From positions 4,960,001 to 5,024,000 of the forward strand of contig NZ_JBEWSZ010000001.1 in assembly GCF_040537815.1 (NCBI RefSeq): 64,000 nt of DNA. The letters are read 5' to 3'. The position numbers and the translations under genes are program-made. Below, piece by piece: positions 24,501 through 32,245 of the stretch. The notes beneath the pieces were generated by a model, which saw only the letters and a program-made list of their open reading frames with translations, made no database searches and was not told the origin of the DNA. Position 1 is the first letter of the stretch. Every line of letters starts with the position of its first letter. The stretch is from Mesorhizobium shangrilense (lineage in GTDB: Bacteria; Pseudomonadota; Alphaproteobacteria; Rhizobiales; Rhizobiaceae).

Positions 24501-26290
24501 TACCGCCCGGAGTTACTCGGCTCCCCGTAAACCGGCGCCGCAACACCCTCCATGCGCGCCTTGATCTGCAGCGCGACATATTTCGAATAGAAGCGCGACA
24601 GCGCCAGATTGCCGCCGTGGAACCACAGCGCCTCCTGCGCGGTCGGCTTCCACATGTTGCGCAGCTCGCCTTGCCATGGGCCCGGATCGCCCTTGACGCC
24701 GGAGCCGAGGCCCCAGCAGGGACCGACCTTGTCTGCGACCTCGCGCGAAACAAGCGCGGCCACATTCTCGTTCATCGACTGGTAGCCGGTGCAGGAAATG
24801 ATGGCGTCAACAGCCAGTTCGGTGCCGTCCTCGAACAGGATGCCGGTGGGCGTCAACGACTCGATGGCGACGCCGCTACGCACTCCGATCTGTCCGTCTA
24901 TGATCAGTTCGGAAGCACCGACATCGATGTAGTAGCCGGAACCGGTGCGGTAGGCCTTCATCAAAAGGCCGGTCTCGTCATGGCCGAAATCAATGGCGAA
25001 ACCGGCGTTGCGGAGGCGGTCATAGAAGGCCGCGTCGCGCGCCTTGATGACGTCATAGAGCGCCTGCTGGCCCTTGGGCACCAGCGCGAACGGCGTCGAG
25101 GCGACGATCATGTCGGCCTTCTCGGTGGTGATGCCGCGCGCCAGTGCGTTCTCCGAAAAGATCTCGAAGCCGACGTCCATCAGCGTGTCGGATTTGACCA
25201 CCGTGGTCGGCGAGCGCTGGATCATCGTGACCTCCGCGCCGCTTTCCCAGAGATCGACGCTGACATCATGCCCGGAGCTTGCCGCGCCGATAACGGCGAC
25301 GCGTTTGCCGCGAAATGTCTCGCCGCTGGAATACTGGCTGGAATGCAGCAACTCGCCCTTGAACTGGCCGGCACCGGGCAGGTCGATCTGCCGGGGCGGG
25401 CCATAGGCGCCGGTGGCGAAGACGATGTGCTTCGGCTTCAGCGTGATGCGCTGGCCCACGCGATCGACGACGACCGTCCAGACCTTTTCGGCCTCGTCAT
25501 AGCTGGCGCTGACGCATTGGGTGGCGACCCAATAGTTGAGCTCCATGACGCGCGTGTACATTTCCAGCCAGTCGCCCATCTTGTCCTTGGGCGTGAACAC
25601 CGGCCAGTTTTCCGGGAACGGAATGTAGGGCAGATGGTCGTACCAGACGGGGTCGTGCAGCACGAGCGAGCGGTAGCGCTTGCGCCAGGAATCGCCGGGC
25701 CTGGCGTTCTTCTCGATGACGATCGTGGGCACGCCGAGTTGCCGCAGACGCGCGCCCAGCATGATGCCGCCCTGGCCGCCGCCGATGACCAGGCAATAGG
25801 GCTGCGCGCTGGCGCCGAGCTCGCGCGTCTCGCGCGCCCGCGCCTCCGACCAGGTCTCGCGGTTGGGATCGGCCTTGTGGCGGACGCCCAGCGGCCGCGC
25901 CGGCCCTTTGCGTTCCTCGAAACCCTTGAGATCGGTCATCGCCGTGAACAGCGTCCGGCACCGGCCGTCGCGCAGGCGCATGAGGCCCTGCCCCCAGGCC
26001 GACGCCGTCTCGAAGGTGAACCAGGCTTCGATGACGCCGTCATCCGACGTCGCTTCGCCCGACAGCTCCCAAGTGGCCGGTTTCGTCGTTGCCAGCGTTT
26101 CGCGAAGCATGTCCTCGATCGCCGCGTGTCCTTCCATGGTCTTGATGTTCCATGTGAAGGTCAGCAGGTCCCGCCAGTAGCAATCATCGGCGAACAGGCT
26201 GATCGCGGCCGCCACGTCGCGCGTTTCGAGCGCCTGCGCAAAGGACCCAAGCCATGCGGCCGCCTGCTTCGATGGTGCCATGTCGAGCAT
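24500..26290 (-). CDS. Flavin-dependent monooxygenase with N-terminal SnoaL-like domain
   Basis: A 596-residue two-domain protein. Residues 1-about 130 form an NTF2/SnoaL-like domain (AAISLFADDCYWRDLLTFTW, MEGHAAIEDMLRETL). Residues about 165-590 form a flavin monooxygenase: FAD motif VIGGGQGG (168-175), the FMO/Baeyer-Villiger motif variant F310-KGELLHSSQY-320, and NADP motif VAVIGAASSG (331-340), then the late ATG motif-like CTGYQS. The start at 26290 is set by AGGAGGGG 5-6 nt upstream; the long frame before it is repeat DNA. It probably hydroxylates or oxygenates a nitrogen or carbon in the pathway substrate. It reads away from the RpiR gene in the same direction. Confidence 0.87.
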   Translation of the reverse strand: MLDMAPSKQAAAWLGSFAQALETRDVAAAISLFADDCYWRDLLTFTWNIKTMEGHAAIEDMLRETLATTKPATWELSGEATSDDGVIEAWFTFETASAWGQGLMRLRDGRCRTLFTAMTDLKGFEERKGPARPLGVRHKADPNRETWSEARARETRELGASAQPYCLVIGGGQGGIMLGARLRQLGVPTIVIEKNARPGDSWRKRYRSLVLHDPVWYDHLPYIPFPENWPVFTPKDKMGDWLEMYTRVMELNYWVATQCVSASYDEAEKVWTVVVDRVGQRITLKPKHIVFATGAYGPPRQIDLPGAGQFKGELLHSSQYSSGETFRGKRVAVIGAASSGHDVSVDLWESGAEVTMIQRSPTTVVKSDTLMDVGFEIFSENALARGITTEKADMIVASTPFALVPKGQQALYDVIKARDAAFYDRLRNAGFAIDFGHDETGLLMKAYRTGSGYYIDVGASELIIDGQIGVRSGVAIESLTPTGILFEDGTELAVDAIISCTGYQSMNENVAALVSREVADKVGPCWGLGSGVKGDPGPWQGELRNMWKPTAQEALWFHGGNLALSRFYSKYVALQIKARMEGVAAPVYGEPSNSGR

Positions 26291-26348
26291 TTCTTCCCCC
26301 TCCTGTAATGCGCCCAATCCGTATCGGGCGGTAAACTGTCGAACTCGG

Positions 26349-26474
26349 CGCTGCCCCTCATCCGCCTGCCGGCACCTTCTCCCCGTATAGTGACGGGGAG
26401 AAGAGATGCGCGCCAACGTTGGCGACCCCCTCTCCCCGTTCCTCACGGGGAGAGGGTAAGGGTGAGGGGCAGCG
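26349..26474. repeat. Mosaic inverted repeat R2
   Basis: The outer arms GCTGCCCCTCA / TGAGGGGCAGC enclose two hairpins (CTTCTCCCCGTATAGTGACG-type and CTCTCCCCGTTCCTCACGGG-type) and a central CGCCAACGTTGGCG palindrome. It belongs to a second subfamily together with R3 and R4, distinguished by CTCCCCGT arms. It is located between the RpiR regulator and the monooxygenase gene. Confidence 0.75.
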
Positions 26475-26497
26475 CAAGCGCCCGGTAGGTCAGGCCC

Positions 26498-27427
26498 TCA
26501 ATCCCCCAACGGCTCCATCTCCTTGCCGGTGCGGTGGATCTGGGCGTTGTATTTGATGCGGCGCACGGTCTCGCGGGCCGAGCCGTCGAGCTTGTAGGCG
26601 GCGGCGACGGCCATCAGGTCGATCATGGCCAGGAAGGCATAACGCGAGGCCGTCGGCTTCAGCGTATCGGGATATTCGGGCACGGCCACGGTCAAGCGCA
26701 CGTCGCAGGCGCGGGCAAGGTCGGTGTCGGGCGCCGTCACGCCGATCGAATTGGCGCGGTAGTGCTTGGCCAGTTCCACGGCCTCGATCACCTCGCGCGT
26801 GCGGCCGGTGGCCGAAATGGCGATCACCAGGTCGCCAGGCTTCAGCGTCGAGGCGGTCATGCGCATCAAATAGGGATCGCACTGGGCGTTGACCGTGATG
26901 CCGTAGCGAAACAGCCGGTACTGGGTTTCCTGCGCCAGCGCGGAAGAACTGCCGCCCAGCCCGAACACGGTGACCTGGCGCGCCCGGGCGATGAGCTCGG
27001 CCGCCTTTTCCAGCTGCGCCGGATCGAGTTGCCGTTCCGCCTCCTGCAACGCCCGGCGCGCCTCGCCGAACACGGCATTCCAGAACGGCATATCATTATC
27101 GCTGGTCGTGGCCGGCGACGTGTCCAGATAGAGCGCACCGACAACAAGGCTCTGTGCCAGCTTCAGCTTGAAGTCGCGCACGCCCTCGCAGCCGATGGCG
27201 CGGCAGAAACGGGTTACCGTGGGTTCGCTGACGCCGGCGCGCTGGGCGAGTGCGGCATTGGAGGCATCGACGGCGTATCTGACATCGTTGAGCACGACGT
27301 CGGCGACACGGCGTTCGGCCGGGCGAAGTTCGCCATAGGAATCCTTGACCAGCGAAATGATGTCGGGAATGCGCCTGACATGCTCGCGTCCGTCCGGATC
27401 GCTGCCTGAACTGTCAGCTTCGCTCAT
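26498..27427 (-). CDS. RpiR/MurR family transcriptional regulator
   Basis: A 309-residue regulator. The N-terminal RpiR helix-turn-helix (about 15-90) contains LRPAERRVADVVLNDV and NAALAQRAGVSEPTVTRFCRAIGCEG. The C-terminal SIS domain (about 130-285) contains ITVFGLGGSSSALAQETQYRLFRYG and VIAISATGRTREVIEAVELAK, which normally binds a phosphosugar or related ligand. The start at 27427 was chosen from the domain limits. It is divergent from the NitT/TauT-type ABC operon and probably regulates the surrounding catabolic cluster through the AAAGCAAC-type sites. Confidence 0.9.
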   Translation of the reverse strand: MSEADSSGSDPDGREHVRRIPDIISLVKDSYGELRPAERRVADVVLNDVRYAVDASNAALAQRAGVSEPTVTRFCRAIGCEGVRDFKLKLAQSLVVGALYLDTSPATTSDNDMPFWNAVFGEARRALQEAERQLDPAQLEKAAELIARARQVTVFGLGGSSSALAQETQYRLFRYGITVNAQCDPYLMRMTASTLKPGDLVIAISATGRTREVIEAVELAKHYRANSIGVTAPDTDLARACDVRLTVAVPEYPDTLKPTASRYAFLAMIDLMAVAAAYKLDGSARETVRRIKYNAQIHRTGKEMEPLGD

Positions 27428-27581
27428 GAGGTCACGTCTTTCTCCACGTTTCTGAACCTCGCCTCTTACCATGTTTGCACGCCAAGGCTCCACGCGCTCC
27501 ATCGTGTGGGAGCCGGGCATGCCGCCCGGGATCCTGCCCCGGTCGCCCGTCGTATTGGCCGCCAGCGCGTGCACTGCGGGT

Positions 27582-27619
27582 GCTTGTTTTCGGAAGTATG
27601 TAGGAAAGCAACAAGCTTT
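27582..27619. promoter_or_regulatory. Candidate RpiR operator 2
   Basis: GCTTGTT (27582-27588) is inverted as AACAAGC (27610-27616), with TTTC and GAAA nearer the centre, and AAAGC-AACAA-GCTTT (27605-27619) is itself an inverted repeat. GGAAAGCAAC (27603-27612) is the exact reverse complement of GTTGCTTTCC at 22627-22636. The site lies in the 355-bp space between the RpiR gene and the divergent ABC operon. The rest of that space holds a TTGACA at 27700-27705 without a convincing -10, and no gene. Confidence 0.45.
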
Positions 27620-27782
27620 TCAATATGGAGAAAATATCGCAAAAACAACCGACTACATTAGCCTCAGGTTATTTGCTGTCGGCCAACATCGGTCATCGCT
27701 TGACACGAAAGTAGGATAGTTACAGACTGATCCGGCAGACGGCTGATCCATGGGATCGCCGCGCAATCTCCGAGGGGGTCGG

Positions 27783-28610
27783 ATGAATACGGGCGATGTC
27801 AAAAACCCGAAGCTTGGCGTGCAGGCCGCGACCAAGATCTATCGCACGGCCTCCGGCGACCTGCTGGCGCTGGACCGCTGTGATCTCGACATCCGCGCCA
27901 ACGAAATCGTCTCGATCGTCGGTCCTTCCGGTTGCGGCAAGACGACCCTTTTGTGGTCGATGTCGGGCCTGCATGGCCTGACCAGCGGTGAGATCCGGCT
28001 GGACGGCAAGCCGATCACCGGCCCGCATCCCGATATCGGCATCGTGTTCCAGGAAGCGAACCTCCTGCCCTGGCGCAATCTCGACGCCAACATCCGCTTT
28101 CCTTTCGAGATCAAGGGCGAGACCCCGGACCGGGCCTGGATCGCGCATCTGCTCAACCGCGTCGGGCTGGACGGCTTCGGCGGCAAGTTCCCGCGCGAGC
28201 TTTCGGGCGGCATGCAGCAACGCGCGGCGATCGTGCGGGCGCTGGCGCTGAAACCCTCGGTGCTGCTGATGGACGAGCCGTTCGGCGCGCTCGACAGCTT
28301 TACCCGCGAGGAGATGAACCGGCTGGTCGAGGAGATCTGGCTGGATACCAAGACCACCATCGTCTTCATCACGCACAGCATCGAGGAAGCCATCTTCCTT
28401 TCGGACAGGGTGGTGGTGCTCAGCGCCCGGCCGGGACGCGTGGCCAGGGAATATGCTGTTCCGTTCCCGCGGCCGCGCTCGATGGAGATCATGGCGACGA
28501 AGGAGGTTTTCGACCTCACCAACCGGATCAAGATGGACATCGTCGGCGGGCGCACGACACCGAAGGCGCAGGAGCGCGCAAGCGCCGAAATCGTGAGGAT
28601 CAGGCCGTGA
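27783..28610 (+). CDS. NitT/TauT-type ABC transporter ATP-binding protein
   Basis: A 275-residue ATPase with Walker A GPSGCGKTT, Q-loop IVFQEANLLPWRN, signature LSGGMQQRAAIVRAL, Walker B LLMDEPFGALD and H-loop ITHSIEEA. The LLPWRN and DEPFGALD wording places it with SsuB/TauB/NrtD. The start at 27783 follows GAGGGGG at 6 nt; an upstream ATG at 27750 has no ribosome-binding site. Its stop overlaps the GTG start of the permease by 4 bp. It powers uptake of a small organic nitrogen or sulfur compound. Confidence 0.9.
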   Translation: MNTGDVKNPKLGVQAATKIYRTASGDLLALDRCDLDIRANEIVSIVGPSGCGKTTLLWSMSGLHGLTSGEIRLDGKPITGPHPDIGIVFQEANLLPWRNLDANIRFPFEIKGETPDRAWIAHLLNRVGLDGFGGKFPRELSGGMQQRAAIVRALALKPSVLLMDEPFGALDSFTREEMNRLVEEIWLDTKTTIVFITHSIEEAIFLSDRVVVLSARPGRVAREYAVPFPRPRSMEIMATKEVFDLTNRIKMDIVGGRTTPKAQERASAEIVRIRP

Positions 28611-29455
28611 GCGGAGGCGACGCGATTCCGGAATTCTCGAAGTCCAAATCCGGCGATGGCCGCGATGTCAGCCTGACCAATCTTTCGGCCTTCGCCAGCG
28701 GGCCCGGCATCAAGTCGGGCGCGGAGGTGATGGCCATTATCGCAGTGGCGGTGATCATCATCGGCGGCATCGAACTGGCGCTGCGGCTGTTCCATGTGCC
28801 GCAATACATCATGCCGCCGCCGAGCTCGATCGCCTACGCGCTGTTCGACGAGTTTCCGCTGATCGCGCCGCATCTAGGCTACACGCTGGTCGAGCTGGTC
28901 TCCGGCTTCACCATCGGTGCCATCGTCGGCCTGGTCATGGCCGCCGTCATCACCCAGTTTCCCTTCGCCGAGAAGATCGTTGCGCCGTACATATTGCTCC
29001 TGGTCACCACGCCGATGCTGGCCCTGGTGCCGCTGCTGATCCTGCGCTTTGGCTTCGGCTACACGCCGCGCATCATCGCGGTGGCGCTGGCCGCCGGGCC
29101 GATGGTGATGATCAACGCGGCCACGGGCTTCCGCCGCGTCGACAGTGCCAAGATCGCGCTGGCGCGTTCCTATGGCGCCAGCACCTTGCAGATCTTCTGG
29201 AAGATCCGCGCGCCTATGGCGCTGCCGATGATCCTGGTCGGGCTGATGATCGGCGCGATCTTCGGGTTGCTGACCGCTGTCGGCGCCGAGATGGTCGGCG
29301 GCGGCTTCGGCCTCGGCAACCGGCTGACCACCTATTCGTCGATGATCCAGATGCCGCAGTTCTTCGCGGTGGTGCTGATCCTGTCGACGCTCGGCATCCT
29401 CATCTACGTGCTCTTCTTCCTGATCGGCAAGAAGTGGGCGAGCTGGGAGGCATAG
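28607..29455 (+). CDS. NitT/TauT-type ABC transporter permease
   Basis: A 282-residue permease starting with GTG at 28607 (GTGA overlap). It has an N-terminal cytoplasmic tail of about 40 residues and six helices, with the EAA loop at SAKIALARSYGASTLQIFWKIRAPMALP. The SsuC/TauC-type PPPSSIAYAL motif is present after the first helix. It is translationally coupled to the ATPase and followed after 75 bp by the binding protein. Confidence 0.9.
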   Translation: MSGGDAIPEFSKSKSGDGRDVSLTNLSAFASGPGIKSGAEVMAIIAVAVIIIGGIELALRLFHVPQYIMPPPSSIAYALFDEFPLIAPHLGYTLVELVSGFTIGAIVGLVMAAVITQFPFAEKIVAPYILLLVTTPMLALVPLLILRFGFGYTPRIIAVALAAGPMVMINAATGFRRVDSAKIALARSYGASTLQIFWKIRAPMALPMILVGLMIGAIFGLLTAVGAEMVGGGFGLGNRLTTYSSMIQMPQFFAVVLILSTLGILIYVLFFLIGKKWASWEA

Positions 29456-29530
29456 AGCGGAAGTGAGTGATGGCGCCCGGGAAGCGGGCGTCAGCCCGGA
29501 AACCATGTCAACAAAAGGGGGAATATCATC

Positions 29531-30688
29531 ATGGCAAATGAAAATTCGATCGGAGGAATGAACCGCCGCTACTTCCTGCAGGTCACCGGCGCCGGCCTGG
29601 TGACCGCAACGGCGCTCGGCGCTTCCGGCTTCCGCGCACAGGCCGAAGCCTATGGAAAGTTCACCTGGATCTCGCCGCGCGGCACGCTCGAAGTGCTCGA
29701 CGACTATCCCTACTGGGCGGCCAAGAAGGCCGGTTACTTTGATGGGCTGGACACCGACATGCAGCCGGGCCCCTCGGACGGCACGGCGACGGTGAAGTTC
29801 GTCGATGTCGGGCAGGCCGACATGGGCTTCCCCTCGCCCGGCGTGTTCTCCTTCGCCATCCAGAACGGCATGAAGCTGAAATCGGTGTTCCATATGGGCG
29901 CGCGCGACACGTTCAGCATCGCCTTCCGCAAGGGCGAAGGATCGAACGACCTGAAGAAGCTGGAAGGCAAGACCATCCTGCTCGGTTCCGCTGCCTGGCA
30001 GGCGATCACCGATCCGTTGCTGGCGGCACAAGGCGTCGACATCAAGAAGGTCAAATATGTCGAGGCCGGCTGGCCGACCTGGGGTACCGCGCTTGCCGGC
30101 GGCCAGGGCGATGCCGCCCTGTCGTGGGAAGGGCTGCGCGCCGAATGGATCGCCAAGGGCCTCGACTTCGAATACTGGCTGGGCGTCGAGCATTCGAAGC
30201 TGCCGGCCAACACCTTCGTCGTGCGCGCCGCCGATCTCGAGGATGCCGACAAGAAGGCCTTCCTGGAAAAGTACCTGCGCGGCTGGGCGATGGGGCTTGA
30301 GTTCGGTTACCAGAACCCGCGCGCGGCCGTCGAAGCGGTGTTCGAGCAGTTCCCGACGCTGGCCAAGAATCTCGGGCCGGAGCTCGGCACCACCTCGATC
30401 CTGCAGCAGATCAACGTCTTCCGCGGCGACATGGACAAGCGCGGCGGATGGGGCTCGCACGACATGGCGAGCTGGCAGGGCTTCTTCGATGAGATCCACA
30501 AGATCGGCCAGATCACCAATCCGGTGAAGGCCGAGGATGTCTGCACCAACGAGCTGATCCCTGCCGCCAACGACTTCGACAAGGCGAAGGTCAAGGCCGA
30601 CGCCGACGGCGCAAAACTGTCGGAAGGCTTTGCCGCGCTCGATGTAGAGAAGATCAAGGCGCATCTGTTCGACTCGGCGGTTAAGTAG
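29531..30688 (+). CDS. NMT1/TauA-like ABC transporter substrate-binding protein
   Basis: A 385-residue binding protein with a Tat signal (NRRYFLQVTGAGLVTATAL) and cleavage near RAQAEA. The mature protein has the NMT1-like fold pattern: DYPYWAAKKAGYFDGLDTD, KFVDVGQADMGFPSPGV, and KKLEGKTILLGSAAWQ. A Tat signal suggests folding before export. It completes the importer encoded just upstream. The solute is unknown; taurine, sulfonates, pyrimidines and amides are all known ligands in the family. Confidence 0.88.
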   Translation: MANENSIGGMNRRYFLQVTGAGLVTATALGASGFRAQAEAYGKFTWISPRGTLEVLDDYPYWAAKKAGYFDGLDTDMQPGPSDGTATVKFVDVGQADMGFPSPGVFSFAIQNGMKLKSVFHMGARDTFSIAFRKGEGSNDLKKLEGKTILLGSAAWQAITDPLLAAQGVDIKKVKYVEAGWPTWGTALAGGQGDAALSWEGLRAEWIAKGLDFEYWLGVEHSKLPANTFVVRAADLEDADKKAFLEKYLRGWAMGLEFGYQNPRAAVEAVFEQFPTLAKNLGPELGTTSILQQINVFRGDMDKRGGWGSHDMASWQGFFDEIHKIGQITNPVKAEDVCTNELIPAANDFDKAKVKADADGAKLSEGFAALDVEKIKAHLFDSAVK

Positions 30689-30706
30689 GGACTGCAATTG
30701 TCGAGG

Positions 30707-30872
30707 CCAGCGCTGCCCCCCACCTGCCTGCCGGCATCCTCTCCCCGTAAACGGGGCGAGGAGCGCTCTCATCGATGATTTCGCCAATCGCTAACGTTGC
30801 GGTCAGCCACTTTCTCCCCGTCACTATACGGGGAGAAATGCCCGGCAGGGCAATGAGGGGCGGCGCCAACCT
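30707..30872. repeat. Mosaic inverted repeat R3
   Basis: The left arm GCTGCCCCCCACCTGCCTG... with a CTCCCCGTAAACGGGG hairpin and the right arm CTCCCCGTCACTATACGGGG ... GCCCGGCAGGGC ... TGAGGGGCGGC mirror each other around a CGCCAATCGCTAACGTTGCG centre. It is in the same subfamily as R2 and R4. It fills most of the gap between the binding protein gene and the Gfo/Idh/MocA gene. Confidence 0.7.
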
Positions 30873-30950
30873 GACGTGATTTGCTCTGGACGAAGCAATA
30901 TGGGCGGCAGCGTCGTCGCCCGAGATTCAATCAACAATTGGGAGATGGCG

Positions 30951-32036
30951 GTGTCCGACAAGGTAAAAGTGCTGGTGGTGGGTCTCGGCAATATGGGCGC
31001 ATCGCATGCCAGCGCCTATCACCGCTCAGAGGGTTTCGAGATCGTCGGCATCATGAGCCGCTCGATCAAGAGCAGCACGAAGATCCCGGCGGAACTGGCC
31101 GGCTATCCGCTCTACGAGGATTTCGACCAGGCGCTGAAGGAGACCAAACCAGACGCCGTTTCCATCAACAGTTGGCCGAACAGCCATGCCGAATATGCGC
31201 TGAAGGCGATTGCAGCCAATTGCCATGTGTTCATGGAAAAGCCGCTGGCCACCAACATCGAGGATGCGGAGAAGGTCGTCGCGGCCGCGCGGGCCAGGAA
31301 CCGCAAGCTGGTGCTCGGCTACATCCTGCGCGTCCATCCTTCGTGGATCAAGTTCATCGAGGTCGGCAAGACGCTGGGCAAGCCGCTGGTGATGCGGCTC
31401 AACCTCAACCAGCAGAGCAGTGGCAGCGCCTGGCACTGGCACAAGAACCTGATCGATTCGCTGATCCCGATCGTCGATTGCGGCGTGCACTATGTCGACG
31501 TCATGTGCCAGCTGACCGGCGCCAAGCCGGTGCGCGTGCATGGTATCGGCGCGAAACTTTGGGCGGAAGCCGACAAACAGAATTACGGCCATCTGCACGT
31601 CACCTTCGATGACGGCTCGGTCGGCTGGTACGAGGCGGGCTGGGGTCCGATGATGAGCGAGACCGCCTATTTCGTGAAGGATGTGGTCGGGCCTAAGGGC
31701 GCGGTGTCGATCGTCGCCGGCCAGCAGGCGAGCGCAGCCACCGATGCCGAGGTTTCCAACTCGGCCGACATCGACCGGCACACCAAGACCGATGCGCTGA
31801 AGATCCACTATGCCGCGGTGGACGGCGACAAGAATTTCTCCAGGCCCAACGAGATCGTGAGCATGGAGGACGAGCCCGGCCACCAGGAGCTTTGCGATCG
31901 CGAGCAGGCCTTTTTCCTGCGCGCCATCCGCGAGAATCTCGACCTGACAGAGCAGATGGACGCGGCGGTCAACAGCCTGCGCATCGTGCTCGCCGCCGAG
32001 CAGAGCATCGCGCTGGGGCGCACCGTCGACCTCTGA
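30951..32036 (+). CDS. Gfo/Idh/MocA family oxidoreductase
   Basis: A 361-residue NAD(P)-dependent dehydrogenase. The N-terminal Rossmann motif is VLVVGLGNMGASHASAY, followed by the family motif FMEKPLATNIEDAEKV, whose Glu-Lys-Pro supplies the conserved lysine. A C-terminal alpha/beta domain contains DCGVHYVDVMCQLTG, with the catalytic-type Asp/His. I chose GTG at 30951 because GGGAG ends 6 nt before it, whereas the ATG at 30945 directly abuts that site. The family oxidises or reduces sugars, inositols and related polyols. Its presence in an amide cluster suggests a sugar or amino-sugar moiety, but this is open. Confidence 0.87.
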   Translation: MSDKVKVLVVGLGNMGASHASAYHRSEGFEIVGIMSRSIKSSTKIPAELAGYPLYEDFDQALKETKPDAVSINSWPNSHAEYALKAIAANCHVFMEKPLATNIEDAEKVVAAARARNRKLVLGYILRVHPSWIKFIEVGKTLGKPLVMRLNLNQQSSGSAWHWHKNLIDSLIPIVDCGVHYVDVMCQLTGAKPVRVHGIGAKLWAEADKQNYGHLHVTFDDGSVGWYEAGWGPMMSETAYFVKDVVGPKGAVSIVAGQQASAATDAEVSNSADIDRHTKTDALKIHYAAVDGDKNFSRPNEIVSMEDEPGHQELCDREQAFFLRAIRENLDLTEQMDAAVNSLRIVLAAEQSIALGRTVDL

Positions 32037-32055
32037 CGCGATCCGGTTGCTGGCA

Positions 32056-32182
32056 GGCCTCTCATCCGGCCGCTTCGCGGCCATCTTCTCCCCGGCGGGG
32101 AGAAGAGGTTGGCATCGACAATCTCCTCTCCCCTCGGGGCGAGGTCAGCCGAGCGAAGCGGAGGCTGGGCGAGGGGGCCGAT
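32056..32182. repeat. Mosaic inverted repeat R4
   Basis: CTCTCATCCGGCCGCTTCGC, CTTCTCCCCGGCGGGGAGAAG and a right half with CTCCTCTCCCCTCGGGGCGA and CGAGCGAAGCGGAGGCTGGG-type sequence form a weaker, diverged copy of the R2/R3 type, with TTGGC at its centre. It lies between the dehydrogenase and amidase genes. Confidence 0.6.
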
Positions 32183-32245
32183 CCTCGAACACAGTCTGCT
32201 CGGGAATAGACATCAACGCAAAGCTATCGGCCAAGGGAGAGAGAC

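Noticed and set aside
27700..27728. TTGACA as -35 of the NitT/TauT operon
   Set aside because: No acceptable -10 at 16-18 bp (CAGACT), so I did not list it as a promoter.
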